From Bifidobacterium callitrichos DSM 23973 (GTDB lineage: Bacteria; Actinomycetota; Actinomycetes; Actinomycetales; Bifidobacteriaceae): DNA of 64,000 nt. Every line of letters starts with the position of its first letter. Within the stretch, counting starts at the first letter, position 1. Where the stretch lies: NCBI RefSeq assembly GCF_000741175.1, contig NZ_JGYS01000022.1, positions 62,001 through 126,000 on the forward strand. The letters are read 5' to 3'. Shown piece by piece: positions 29,232 through 37,837 of this stretch. The notes under the pieces were generated by a model, which was given only the letters and a program-made list of their open reading frames with translations, was not told the origin of the DNA and made no database searches. The translations under genes were made by a program, and so were the position numbers.

Positions 29232-30569
29232 TCAGAGCTTCGGCAAATACGTCTTCAGCTCGTATGCCGTGACCTGACGGTTGTATTCCTCCCACTCCCG
29301 GCGCTTGTTGCGCAGGAAGTACTCGAAGGCGTGCTCGCCGAGGACTTCAGCCACGAAGTCTGACTTCTCCATGATCTTCAGGGCGGCGCCGAGCGAACGC
29401 GGCAGCGGCTCGATGCCCATCGCCTGACGCTCCTCGTCGGTCAGCTCCCACACGTCGTCGCTGGTCGGCTCGCCGAGCTGCATCTTCTTCTCGATGCCGT
29501 CGAGGCCGGCGGCCAGCAGCACGGAGTACGCGAGGTACGGGTTGGCGACCGGGTCGAGCGCACGGAACTCCATACGCGCCGAATTGCCCTTGCCGGGCTT
29601 GTACTGCGGAATGCGCAGCAGCGCGGAACGGTTGTTGTGGCCCCAGCAGATGTAGCTCGGAGCCTCGTTGCCGCCCCACAGGCGCTTGTACGAGTTGACG
29701 TACTGGTCGGTGACCGCGCAGATCTCCGCCGCATGGTAGAGGATGCCGGCGGCGAACTGACGGGCCGTGATCGACATGTTGAACTCCTGACCGGCCTCGT
29801 AGAAGGCGTTGGCATCGCCCTCGAACAGGCTCAGGTGGGTGTGCATGCCGGAACCGGGTGCGTCGGCAAGAGGCTTGGGCATGAAGCTGGCGTGGATGCC
29901 ACGCTCCAGCGAGATCTCCTTGACGACGGTACGGAAGGTCATGATGTTGTCGGCCGTGGTCAGCGCGTCCGCGTACCTCAGGTCGATCTCGTTCTGACCG
30001 GGACCGGCCTCGTGGTGCGAGTACTCCACCGAGATGCCCATCTGTTCGAGCATGTTCACGGTGGCGCGGCGGAAGTCCATGCCGGGGCTGCGCGGCACGT
30101 GGTCGAAGTAGCCGCCCTCGTCGATCGGGGTCGGGGCCTTGGACCAGTCGGTCTGCTGCTCGAAGAGATAGAACTCCATCTCGGGGTGCACGTAGAACGT
30201 GAAGCCCTTCTCCTTGGCCTTGGCCAGCGAGCGCTTCAGCACGTGACGGGGATCGCCGAGGCTGGGCTCTCCCTCCGGGGTGAGCACGTCGCAGAACATG
30301 CGGGCGGTGCCCTGAGGACCGCCGCGCCACGGCAGGATCTGGAAGGTGGACGGGTCCGGCTTGACGATCATGTCGTCCTCGGAGACTCGGGTCATGCCCT
30401 CGATGGCCGAACCGTCGAATCCAAGCCCCTCCTCGAACGCCGCCTCCAGCTCCGCCGGTGCGATGGCCACGGACTTCAGGGTGCCGAGCACGTCCGTGAA
30501 CCATAGTCGAATGAAGCGCACGTCACGTTCCTCGACCGTGCGCAGGGCGAACTCTTGCTGCTTATCCAT
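29232..30569 (-). CDS. glnA2: Glutamine synthetase type I, GlnA2-like
   Basis: A second glutamine synthetase, 445 residues, close in length to mycobacterial GlnA2. GFDGSAIEGM, HPEMEFYLFE, GSGMHTHLSLF and NNRSALLRIP are the substrate, metal and ATP motifs. The position of the adenylylation Tyr reads DDVWELTDEE, so it is not regulated by GlnE, unlike GlnA1. The start is ATG 30569 with GAGGAT 8 nt upstream; an in-frame GTG six nt earlier is less likely. A GAAAC-N6-ATAAC motif on the reverse strand at 30609-30594 resembles the GlnR-type half-sites before glnA1. The MFS gene follows in the same operon. Confidence 0.94.
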   Translation of the reverse strand: MDKQQEFALRTVEERDVRFIRLWFTDVLGTLKSVAIAPAELEAAFEEGLGFDGSAIEGMTRVSEDDMIVKPDPSTFQILPWRGGPQGTARMFCDVLTPEGEPSLGDPRHVLKRSLAKAKEKGFTFYVHPEMEFYLFEQQTDWSKAPTPIDEGGYFDHVPRSPGMDFRRATVNMLEQMGISVEYSHHEAGPGQNEIDLRYADALTTADNIMTFRTVVKEISLERGIHASFMPKPLADAPGSGMHTHLSLFEGDANAFYEAGQEFNMSITARQFAAGILYHAAEICAVTDQYVNSYKRLWGGNEAPSYICWGHNNRSALLRIPQYKPGKGNSARMEFRALDPVANPYLAYSVLLAAGLDGIEKKMQLGEPTSDDVWELTDEERQAMGIEPLPRSLGAALKIMEKSDFVAEVLGEHAFEYFLRNKRREWEEYNRQVTAYELKTYLPKL

Positions 30570-30593
30570 AGGCACATATCCTCACACCCGCGT

Positions 30594-30609
30594 GTTATCG
30601 CTTTGTTTC
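30594..30609 (-). promoter_or_regulatory. GlnR-like half-site pair upstream of glnA2
   Basis: On the reverse strand GAAAC (30609-30605), 6 nt, ATAAC (30598-30594), ending 24 nt before the start codon. The spacing is the same as in GAAAC-N6-GTAAC upstream of glnA1. Confidence 0.45.
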
Positions 30610-30627
30610 GTCCTGCCCGGAAGGCGC

Positions 30628-30633
30628 TAGAGT
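30628..30633 (+). promoter_or_regulatory. -10 hexamer of a probable leaderless promoter (DUF2252 gene)
   Basis: TAGAGT ends 8 nt before ATG 30642. Confidence 0.45.
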
Positions 30634-30641
30634 AGAGGTCT

Positions 30642-32099
30642 ATGAGTGAAGTTAGCGAAGTTGCACAGGACCATCTGACCCCGTCCGCCAATCCTCCCGT
30701 CGACGTCACGTCGTGGAGGCAGGCCGACGATCCGCGCGAGCGATCCCGCGCCGGCATCGCCGCCCGCACGAAGGCGCCCCTCGAATCGCACGCCATCTGG
30801 CAGGTGAGGCCGGACCGCAGCGAGGCGATCGCGCTGCTGGAGGAGCAGTCGGCGATCCGAGTGCCCGATCTGATCCCGCTTAGATACAAGCGCATGAGCG
30901 TGAGCCCCTTCACCTTCTACCGCGGCACCGTGCTCATCATGACCAACGACCTCGCCACCACGCCGGTCAGCGGCATCCCGGTGCAGTGCGTCGGCGACGC
31001 GCACATCGGCAACTTCGGCATCTTCCGCTCCCCCTCGGCGCGACTCGTGTTCGACATCAACGACTTCGACGAGACCGCGATCGGCCCGTGGGAGTGGGAT
31101 CTGAAGCGTCTCGCGGTGTCGGTGGAGATCTGCGGACGCGCGAACAGACTCAAGGAGAAGGACGTGCGCGCGGCGGTCCTCAAGTGCGTGCAGACGTACC
31201 GAGAATGCATCAAGCAGTTCTCCGAAATGGATTACCTCGACGCATGGTACGAGCATCTCGACGTCGAGGAGACGCTCGACCGCTTCGAGACGAACGAGGG
31301 CGGCAAGCGCAACCGCACGCTGCGCGAGGCCGCGATGAAGGCGCTGCTCAAGGACAATGACGCGGCCGCCGCGAAACTGTGCAGGCTCAAGGACGGCAAA
31401 CTGCGCTTCAAGTCCAATCCGCCGGAACTGGTGCCGATCAACGAGCTGACGAGCTATGCCGATCCGGAGGCGCTGCAGGCGCGTCTCGACACCCTGTTCG
31501 ACAACTACCGTCACTCCCTGTACGAGGATCGCCGCTGGGTGTTCGACCACTTCCGCTATCAGGACAGCGCACGCAAGGTGGTGGGCGTCGGATCGGTCGG
31601 CCAGCGCGCGTGGGCGAGCGTGTGGATCGCTCGCGACATCGACGATCCGATGATGATCCAGATGAAGGAGGCCACGTATTCGGTGCTCGAGCACTACTGC
31701 GGCGCCTCCCCGTACACGACGCACGGCGAGCGCGTGGTGCAGGGCCAGAAGCTGATCCAGTCGACCGCAGACGTGCTGCTCGGCTGGACCAGTTTCCTCG
31801 CCGAGGACGGCAGGAAGCGCGACTACTACGTGCGCCAGCTGTGGAACGGCAAGGGGTCGATCGACATCGACAACCTCAACGCGACCGCCCTGTCCGACCT
31901 GTCCCGCATGTGCGCGTGGTGTCTGGCGCACGCGCACGCGAGGACGGGCGATTCGATCGCGATCGCGAACTATCTGGGCGGCTCGGACGACTTCGACCGG
32001 GCGATCGCCTCGTTCGCGGTGAGCTACGCCGAACAGAACGACGAGGACTACGCCGTGTTCAAGCGCATGATCAAGAAGGGCGAGCTGCCCTGCGCCTGA
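30642..32099 (+). CDS. DUF2252 family protein
   Basis: A 485-residue soluble protein of DUF2252, a family with a protein-kinase-like/aminoglycoside-phosphotransferase fold but no established reaction. RYKRMSVSPFTFYRGTVLIM (about residue 85), VGDAHIGNFGIF (the presumed catalytic-loop motif with Asp and Asn, about 125) and LVFDINDFDET (metal-binding DFDE, about 145) are the family's hallmarks. It is convergent with hisA (7-nt gap) and divergent from glnA2. It is not part of the his operon. Confidence 0.9.
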   Translation: MSEVSEVAQDHLTPSANPPVDVTSWRQADDPRERSRAGIAARTKAPLESHAIWQVRPDRSEAIALLEEQSAIRVPDLIPLRYKRMSVSPFTFYRGTVLIMTNDLATTPVSGIPVQCVGDAHIGNFGIFRSPSARLVFDINDFDETAIGPWEWDLKRLAVSVEICGRANRLKEKDVRAAVLKCVQTYRECIKQFSEMDYLDAWYEHLDVEETLDRFETNEGGKRNRTLREAAMKALLKDNDAAAAKLCRLKDGKLRFKSNPPELVPINELTSYADPEALQARLDTLFDNYRHSLYEDRRWVFDHFRYQDSARKVVGVGSVGQRAWASVWIARDIDDPMMIQMKEATYSVLEHYCGASPYTTHGERVVQGQKLIQSTADVLLGWTSFLAEDGRKRDYYVRQLWNGKGSIDIDNLNATALSDLSRMCAWCLAHAHARTGDSIAIANYLGGSDDFDRAIASFAVSYAEQNDEDYAVFKRMIKKGELPCA

Positions 32100-32106
32100 T
32101 CGCCGC

Positions 32107-32832
32107 TCAGCGGGCGACCTCCAGCGCCTCCTCGAGGGTGAAGGCGCGGGCGTAGAGCGACTTGCCGAGGATGGCGGAGTCGACGCCAAGGTCGGCGAGC
32201 GTGCGGATGTTGCGCAGGTCGTCGAGCTTGGCGATGCCGCCGGAGGCGGTGACCTTGGCATCGGTGCGTTCAGCGACCTCACGCAGCAGGTCGAGGTTCG
32301 GTCCGCTCATCATGCCGTCGCGGGCCACGTCGGTGACGACGTAGCGGGAGCAGCCGGCGTCGTCGAGCATCTTCATCGTCTCGAACAGGTCGCCGCCCTC
32401 ACGGGTCCAGCCGCGAGCGGCGAGTGTGTGGCCGCGCACGTCGAGGCCGACGGCCACGCGGTCGCCGTACTTGGCGATCGCCTTGCGCGTCCACTCGGGG
32501 TTCTCGAGCGCCGCGGTGCCGATGTTCACGCGGGCCGCACCGGCCTCGAGGGCGGCGTCGAGCGAGGCGTCGTCACGCACGCCGCCGGACATCTCGATGT
32601 TGACGCGATCGCCGAGCTCGTGGACGATCTCGCGCAGCTGGGCGCGGTTGTCGCCGGTGCCGAACGCGGCGTCCAGGTCGACCAGGTGGATCCATTCGGC
32701 ACCGGACTCGACCCACGTGCGGGCCGCCTCGAGCGGGGAGCCGTAGTCGGTTTCGGAGCCGGATTCACCCTGACGCAGGCGCACGGCCTTGCCGTCACGC
32801 ACATCGACGGCGGGAAGCAGAGTCAACGACAT
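32107..32832 (-). CDS. hisA: Phosphoribosyl isomerase (HisA/PriA)
   Basis: Isomerises ProFAR to PRFAR in histidine synthesis; in actinobacteria the PriA form also performs the TrpF step of tryptophan synthesis. The 241-residue TIM barrel has [15 protein letters not shown] (catalytic Asp, residue 11 region), the first phosphate loop [22 protein letters not shown] with the second catalytic Asp, and the second phosphate loop [11 protein letters not shown]. Distinguishing HisA from the bifunctional PriA rests on the actinobacterial background; no trpF is visible here. It is the last gene of the hisDCB-orf-hisHA operon, 33 nt after hisH. Confidence 0.92.
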   Translation of the reverse strand: MSLTLLPAVDVRDGKAVRLRQGESGSETDYGSPLEAARTWVESGAEWIHLVDLDAAFGTGDNRAQLREIVHELGDRVNIEMSGGVRDDASLDAALEAGAARVNIGTAALENPEWTRKAIAKYGDRVAVGLDVRGHTLAARGWTREGGDLFETMKMLDDAGCSRYVVTDVARDGMMSGPNLDLLREVAERTDAKVTASGGIAKLDDLRNIRTLADLGVDSAILGKSLYARAFTLEEALEVAR

Positions 32833-32865
32833 GTCAATAACCTTTCGTAGATAGGTGTCCGCCCG

Positions 32866-33510
32866 TTAGAACGTGGCGATCCAGTTTTCGAGCAGCTGAG
32901 CGCCGGCGTCACCGGACTTCTCCGGGTGGAACTGCGTGGCGAACAGGGGTCCGCGCTCGTAGGCGGCGACGAAACGGCTGCGGCCGTACGTGCACCACGT
33001 GACGCGCTGCTCGTCGGGCAGTTCGATCTGGAACTCGCTCAGGTCCTTCGCCTTCGCGTCGAGCGCCGCGTAGGAGTGGACGAAGTAGAAGCGCTCGTCC
33101 TCCACGCCCTTGAGCAGCGCGGAGCCGTCGGCGGCCTCGACCGTGTCCCAGCCCATGTGGGGCACGACGTCGGCGTCCAGCGGATCGACGCTGCCGCCGA
33201 TCAGTCCGACGCCGTGGGCCTCCTCGCCATGCTCGTGACCGAGCTCGAAGAGCACCTGCTCGCCGACGCACACGCCGAGCACGGCGCGGCCAGCGCGCAG
33301 GCGATCCGTGATCACACGGTCGCCGCCGACCTTCTTCAGGCCCTCCATGCACGCGGCGAACGCGCCGACTCCCGGCACGACGAGACCGTCGGCCTCGAGA
33401 GCCTGCCGGTAGTCGGAGGTGAGTGAGGTGTCGACGCCGAGGCGCGCAAGGGCGCGCACCATGGAGCGCACGTTGCCGAATCCATAGTCGAACACGACCG
33501 CAGTGGTCAT
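32866..33510 (-). CDS. hisH: Imidazole glycerol phosphate synthase glutaminase subunit
   Basis: Class I glutamine amidotransferase that feeds ammonia to HisF. The 214-residue product has the nucleophile elbow GVCVGEQVLFE (Cys about 83) and the His-Glu pair in TQFHPEKSG (about 195). The oxyanion strand is VVPGVGAF. AAGGGGGATCA precedes the ATG. hisF is not next to hisH in this window and must lie elsewhere. Confidence 0.95.
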   Translation of the reverse strand: MTTAVVFDYGFGNVRSMVRALARLGVDTSLTSDYRQALEADGLVVPGVGAFAACMEGLKKVGGDRVITDRLRAGRAVLGVCVGEQVLFELGHEHGEEAHGVGLIGGSVDPLDADVVPHMGWDTVEAADGSALLKGVEDERFYFVHSYAALDAKAKDLSEFQIELPDEQRVTWCTYGRSRFVAAYERGPLFATQFHPEKSGDAGAQLLENWIATF

Positions 33511-33531
33511 TGATCCCCCTTAGGTACTTAC

Positions 33532-33558
33532 AGTGTGATCAGTGTGATCAGTGTGATG
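33532..33558 (+). repeat. Short tandem repeat, AGTGTGATC x3
   Basis: Three 9-nt units (the last ends in G) lie in the 52-nt gap between the unknown his-operon gene and hisH. Confidence 0.85.
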
Positions 33559-33562
33559 CAGG

Positions 33563-34315
33563 TCAGTCGATGCTCGACCCGCGCGTGGCGCCTCCGCGGC
33601 CGAACCGCGTGTGCTCTGCGATCACCTTCATCGCGGACTCGTGATCGAGACTGCCGGAGTCGACCACCTCGAAGCCCTGCGTCTTGAGCTGGGCGACGGT
33701 GGTGATGCCGAGCATCAGGTCCTCGACGAATCGCGGCGTCGAGTTGAACAGAATCGGCGGGGCGAGGGTCTCCCCCGCCTTGCCGCCCGCGTAGATCGAG
33801 ACCTCGAGCTTGTCGGCGCGGTTGACGCCGAGCACGACGCTCATGCCGCCGACCACGGTGGTGATGTCTCGGGCCGCGGCCTCGGGGCCGTCGCCGTCGA
33901 GATTGCGCAGGACCGCGATCGCGCCCTGATTCGAGCCGACGCAGTCGGCGGAGATGTCGGACAGCTGGCAGAACGCGGCGAGCAGCGGCGCGGACGCGAT
34001 GCGCGTGACCAACGCCGCCATCTTGGCCTTGTTGCCGAGCAGACCGTCAAGCGCATCCTCGAAGCCGAACGACGGGTCGATCGACGAGGCGTCGTCAGGA
34101 ATGTCGATGTCGAGATCGTCGGACAGGTCGTCGACGCCCGAGTCCGGATGCGGGTCGAGGTCGTCCACGTCGGACAGGTCGGAGGTCTCCTCGTCGGCGA
34201 ACTCCTTCTCGAATCCCTCCAAGGCCTTGGCGATGTCCTCGTCGGTCAGATGCGAATCGCCCGGGTCGGAATCACGGCCGGAGCGATCCTTGTCGTCGTC
34301 GAAGTCGTCCGCCAT
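33563..34315 (-). CDS. Unknown protein embedded in the his operon
   Basis: A 250-residue protein not assigned to a family. The first 100 residues are extremely acidic (runs of Asp, Glu and Ser such as DDFDDDKDRSG and DDLSDDLDIDIPDD) and probably disordered. Residues 105-240 form a compact alpha/beta domain with LLGNKAKMAALVTRIASAP, VVGGMSVVLGVNRADKLEV and a GGATRGSSID tail. No transmembrane helix or catalytic motif is seen. Its ATG overlaps the hisB stop codon (TGATG), so translation is coupled to hisB, suggesting a role connected to histidine synthesis or its control. Confidence 0.8.
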   Translation of the reverse strand: MADDFDDDKDRSGRDSDPGDSHLTDEDIAKALEGFEKEFADEETSDLSDVDDLDPHPDSGVDDLSDDLDIDIPDDASSIDPSFGFEDALDGLLGNKAKMAALVTRIASAPLLAAFCQLSDISADCVGSNQGAIAVLRNLDGDGPEAAARDITTVVGGMSVVLGVNRADKLEVSIYAGGKAGETLAPPILFNSTPRFVEDLMLGITTVAQLKTQGFEVVDSGSLDHESAMKVIAEHTRFGRGGATRGSSID

Positions 34316-34917
34316 CACAGGCTTCCCTTCGTGCTCGGGATCAGCCCCTCGATGCGCGGGTCCGGTTCGATGGCGAACCGCAGCGCGCGTGCCAGCGCCT
34401 TGAACTCGGCTTCGGCGATGTGGTGCGGGTCGCGGCCGGCGAGCACCTGCAGGTGCAGGCAGATGCCGGCGTGCAGGGCGATCGACTCCATGACGTGACG
34501 CACGAGCGAACCGGTGAAATGCCCGCCGATCATGCAGTATTCGAAGCCCTCCGGCTCGCCGGAACACACCACGTACGGGCGTCCGGAAATGTCGACGACG
34601 GCCTTGGCGAGCGCCTCGTCGAGCGGCACGGTGGCGTCGGCGAACCGACGGATGCCACGCTTGTCGCCGAGCGCCTGCTTCAGCGCCTCGCCGAAGACGA
34701 TGGCCGTGTCCTCCACGGTGTGGTGCACGTCGATGTCGGTGTCGCCGTGCGCGTGGATCTTCAGATCGATGAGCGAATGCTTGCCGAGCGCGTTCATCAT
34801 GTGGTTGTAGAACGGCACGGAGGTGTCGATGTCGGTCTGTCCAGTGCCGTCGAGGTTCAGCTCGAGGTCGATGTGCGATTCGCTGGTCTCGCGAACGATG
34901 TGCGCGGTGCGCGCCAT
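34315..34917 (-). CDS. hisB: Imidazoleglycerol-phosphate dehydratase
   Basis: Dehydrates IGP to imidazole acetol-phosphate. This is the monofunctional 200-residue form with the duplicated Mn-binding motifs: [33 protein letters not shown] and the mirrored DISGRPYVV / [16 protein letters not shown] in the second half. It ends on the TGA that overlaps the next gene's ATG. It lies 63 nt after hisC. Confidence 0.96.
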   Translation of the reverse strand: MARTAHIVRETSESHIDLELNLDGTGQTDIDTSVPFYNHMMNALGKHSLIDLKIHAHGDTDIDVHHTVEDTAIVFGEALKQALGDKRGIRRFADATVPLDEALAKAVVDISGRPYVVCSGEPEGFEYCMIGGHFTGSLVRHVMESIALHAGICLHLQVLAGRDPHHIAEAEFKALARALRFAIEPDPRIEGLIPSTKGSL

Positions 34918-34980
34918 GATGCTCTACGCTCCTTTATCGATTGGAATCGAATGATTGGTTCCGATGGCCGCCGACGGCTC

Positions 34981-36165
34981 TTAGCGGGCCTCGACGAGAC
35001 GCATCGACTCGACGAGCGCCTCGCGGAAGCGGGCCATCTCCTCGTCGGTGCCCATGCACACGCGCAGCCAGCCGTCGGGGCCGACGACGCGGATCAGCAC
35101 GCCGCGCTTCAACAGTTCGTCGAAGATCGCCTCGCGGTCGTCGAAATGACCGCCGAACAGCAGGAAGTTGGAGCCGGATTCGGCGACTTCGAGCGGTTCG
35201 CCCTTGTAGGTCTGGGCCTTCAACCACTCGGCGGTGGCCTCACGGGTCTCGCGCAGGTGCTCGACGCGGCTTAGCTGCTCGTCGGTGTGCTCGAACGCGG
35301 CGATCGCGGCGGCCTGCGTCACGGCGGACAGGTGGTACGGCATGCGCACGATGCGCACGCAGTCGATGATGCCCTTGCTCGCGGCGAGGTAGCCGACGCG
35401 CGCGCCCGCGAAGGCGAACGCCTTGCTCATCGTGCGGGAGACGGCGAGGTTCGGATGGTCCTTGATGAGAGTCACGGCGCTTGGCGTGCCGGGCTTGCGG
35501 AACTCGACGTACGCCTCGTCGATGACGAGGATCGGGTGCACGCCCTCGCCGGCGCCCTCGACCTCGGCGGTCTCGCAGGCGGCGAGGATGCGTTCGATGT
35601 CCTCCATCGCCAACGGCGTGCCGGTGGGGTTGTTCGGGCTGGTGAGCAGCACCATGCTCGGCTTGACCTCGTGGATCGCCTCGATGGTCTTCTCGACGTT
35701 CAGCGTGAAGTCCTCGTTGCGGTGGGCGAGCTTCCAGCCGGTGAACGTGTCGCGCGCGTACTCGGGGTACATCGAGTAGGTCGGGTCGGCGCCGAGCGCG
35801 GTGCGGCCCGGGCCGCCGAACGCCTGGAACAGCTGGAGCATGATCTCGTTGGAGCCGTTCGCGCCCCACAGCTCGTCAACGTCGAGACGGGCGCCGGATT
35901 CACGCGCCAGGTAGTCGGAGAACGCCTTGCGCAGCTCGATGTGCTCGCGATCCGGGTAGCGGTTCAGCGTCGGCGCGATCTCGCGCACGCGCCTGGCGAT
36001 CGTGTCGCACACGGCCGGATCCGGCGCGTACGGGTTCTCGTTGACGTTGAGGCAGACCGGCACGTCGAGCTGGGGCGCGCCATACGGCTCCTCGCCGATC
36101 AGATCGTTCCTCAGCGGCAGGTTCGCCGGAATCGCGTTGCCGTTGGTCTCGTTGTTCCCGCTCAC
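34981..36165 (-). CDS. hisC: Histidinol-phosphate aminotransferase
   Basis: Transfers an amino group from glutamate to imidazole acetol-phosphate. The 394-residue PLP enzyme begins at GTG 36165 (MSGNNETNG), whose last two bases overlap the TGA of hisD (GTGA), so translation is coupled. LNVNENPYAPDP, LLTSPNNPTGTPL (about 185), VIDEAYVEF and SRTMSKAFAFAGARVGYLA with the Schiff-base Lys (about 255) are clear; the substrate-phosphate Arg is in GPDGWLRVCMGT. Confidence 0.95.
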   Translation of the reverse strand: MSGNNETNGNAIPANLPLRNDLIGEEPYGAPQLDVPVCLNVNENPYAPDPAVCDTIARRVREIAPTLNRYPDREHIELRKAFSDYLARESGARLDVDELWGANGSNEIMLQLFQAFGGPGRTALGADPTYSMYPEYARDTFTGWKLAHRNEDFTLNVEKTIEAIHEVKPSMVLLTSPNNPTGTPLAMEDIERILAACETAEVEGAGEGVHPILVIDEAYVEFRKPGTPSAVTLIKDHPNLAVSRTMSKAFAFAGARVGYLAASKGIIDCVRIVRMPYHLSAVTQAAAIAAFEHTDEQLSRVEHLRETREATAEWLKAQTYKGEPLEVAESGSNFLLFGGHFDDREAIFDELLKRGVLIRVVGPDGWLRVCMGTDEEMARFREALVESMRLVEAR

Positions 36166-37565
36166 AGCAGACCGGCCTCCTTCTCCTGCTCGCGCAGGGT
36201 GGCCTTGTCGTACGGATCCTTGACGAAGCGGGACAGCACGCACTCGCCGTGCGCGGGCAGATCCTCGGAGACCGCGAACGCGTTGATGCGCGCGGCCAGG
36301 GCCTTCAGGCCCTCCTCGTCGTATTCGATGACCTCGACCGGCTTCATGAACGTGTGCACGCCGAGGCCGGCGGCGAAGCGGGCGGTGCCGCCGGTGGGCA
36401 GCACGTGGTTGGAGCCGGACATGTAGTCGCCCAGCGGCACCGGGGAGTACGGGCCGCGGAAGATAGCGCCGGCGTTCTTGATGCGCTTGACGACCGCATC
36501 CGCATCGGCGGTCTGGATCTCCAGATGCTCGGCGGCGTACGCGTTGGCCGCGTCGATCGAATGATCAAGGTCATCGGTCAGGACGATCGCGGACTGCGTG
36601 CCGGACAGGGACGTGTGGACGCGTTCGGCGTGCTCGGTGCGCGGTACGCGGTAGTTGAGGTTCTCCTGCACCTTCTCGGCGATCTCGGTGGAGTCGGTGA
36701 ACAGCACGGAGCCGGCCAGCTCGTCGTGCTCGGCCTGACCGATGAGATCGGCGGCCAGAAGGCTCGGGTTCGCGGTCTTATCGGCGATGATGCCGATCTC
36801 GGTGGGGCCGGCGACAGCGTCGATGCCGACGAAGCCGGAGACCAGCGACTTGGCGGTGGCCACGAAGATGTTGCCCGGACCGGTGATCTTGTCGACCGGA
36901 TCGCACAGCACGTCGCCGTCCTGCGGCTCGGAGCCCTTGGCGCCGTATGCGAACATGGCGACGGCCTGGGCGCCGCCGACCGCGTACACCTCGTCGACGC
37001 CGAGGATCGCGCAGGTGGCGAGGATCGTACGGTTCGGCAGGCCGGAGCCGTCACGTGCCGGCGGGGTGGCGATGGCCAGCGATTCGACTCCGGCGGCCTG
37101 CGCAGGCACCACGTTCATGATCACCGAGCTCGGGTAGACGGCCTTGCCGCCCGGCACGTACAGACCGACGCGCTGGATCGGGATCCAACGCTCGGCGACG
37201 CGGGCTCCCTCGGCCAGATCGGTGTAGAAGTCCTTCGGCACCTGATTGGCGGCGACGGCGCGGGCGCGGCGCACGGACTCCTCGATGGCGGAGCGGACCT
37301 CGGGATCAAGGGTCTCGAGGGATTCGGCGAACGCCTCCTTCGGCACGCGAAGGTGCTCAGGGCGCACATGGTCGAACTTCTCCTCGAAATCGCGCAGGGC
37401 CGCCGCTCCGCGCTCCTTGACGTCATCCAGAATCGGACGCACCAGATCGGTGGCCTCGGAGGTGCCCATGGCGGCGCGCGGCATCGCGGCCAGCAGCTCG
37501 GCACGGGAGAGGCTCTTGCCTCGAAGATCGATGATTCGCATGATGTTTTCGCTGTTCTCGCTCAT
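36162..37565 (-). CDS. hisD: Histidinol dehydrogenase
   Basis: Oxidises histidinol to histidine in two NAD+-dependent steps; a zinc enzyme. The 467-residue product (start at MSENSENIM, 37565) shows YVPGGKAVYPSSVIM, the GPTEIGIIAD loop, ADLIGQAEHDELA with the catalytic Glu-His region, and SGSNHVLPTGGTARF / LGVHTFMK near the C-terminus with zinc ligands. It is the first gene of the operon hisD-hisC-hisB-orf-hisH-hisA, with TACGAT 8 nt upstream of the start. Confidence 0.95.
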   Translation of the reverse strand: MSENSENIMRIIDLRGKSLSRAELLAAMPRAAMGTSEATDLVRPILDDVKERGAAALRDFEEKFDHVRPEHLRVPKEAFAESLETLDPEVRSAIEESVRRARAVAANQVPKDFYTDLAEGARVAERWIPIQRVGLYVPGGKAVYPSSVIMNVVPAQAAGVESLAIATPPARDGSGLPNRTILATCAILGVDEVYAVGGAQAVAMFAYGAKGSEPQDGDVLCDPVDKITGPGNIFVATAKSLVSGFVGIDAVAGPTEIGIIADKTANPSLLAADLIGQAEHDELAGSVLFTDSTEIAEKVQENLNYRVPRTEHAERVHTSLSGTQSAIVLTDDLDHSIDAANAYAAEHLEIQTADADAVVKRIKNAGAIFRGPYSPVPLGDYMSGSNHVLPTGGTARFAAGLGVHTFMKPVEVIEYDEEGLKALAARINAFAVSEDLPAHGECVLSRFVKDPYDKATLREQEKEAGLL

Positions 37566-37573
37566 AACAGCCC

Positions 37574-37579
37574 ATCGTA
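37574..37579 (-). promoter_or_regulatory. -10 hexamer of the his operon, probable leaderless
   Basis: On the reverse strand TACGAT is followed by GGGCTGTT and the hisD ATG at 37565. No T-box or attenuator-like leader can be present if the start site is here. Confidence 0.5.
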
Positions 37580-37664
37580 ACAACGTTCGCGCACGAATCG
37601 TCGGGAAGCGTCCAATTCCAGCCGAATCGTGAGATTTCGTTATCTTGTCGCCTTTCCCGCGGCT

Positions 37665-37725
37665 GCGGAGGACGGCGTCCGCTCTTTTATATTTTTGCTT
37701 TGCTCAGTGGCCGCGGAGGACGGCG
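37665..37725 (+). repeat. 13-nt direct repeat with 48-nt period before hairpin copy 2
   Basis: GCGGAGGACGGCG occurs at 37665-37677 and again as the start of the hairpin's left arm at 37713-37725, separated by a T-rich stretch. Confidence 0.8.
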
Positions 37726-37799
37726 ACGCGCTGTTCGGGACACGCTCAAGGCCGCTCGGCCAAGCCTACGGTCCCGAACAGCGCGTCGCCGTCCTCCGC
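37713..37799 (+). repeat. Hairpin element with conserved 29-nt loop, copy 2
   Basis: Left arm 37713-37741, loop 37742-37770, right arm 37771-37799: three equal 29-nt parts. The arms are a perfect 29-bp inverted repeat (GCGGAGGACGGCGACGCGCT outward). The loop contains GGCC-GCTC-GGCC, a small hairpin of its own. It begins 38 nt beyond the stop codon of the FGGY kinase. Confidence 0.95.
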
Positions 37800-37837
37800 T
37801 CCTTTGCGTTGCTCTGTTACGTTTTGTTTTTCTCCTC

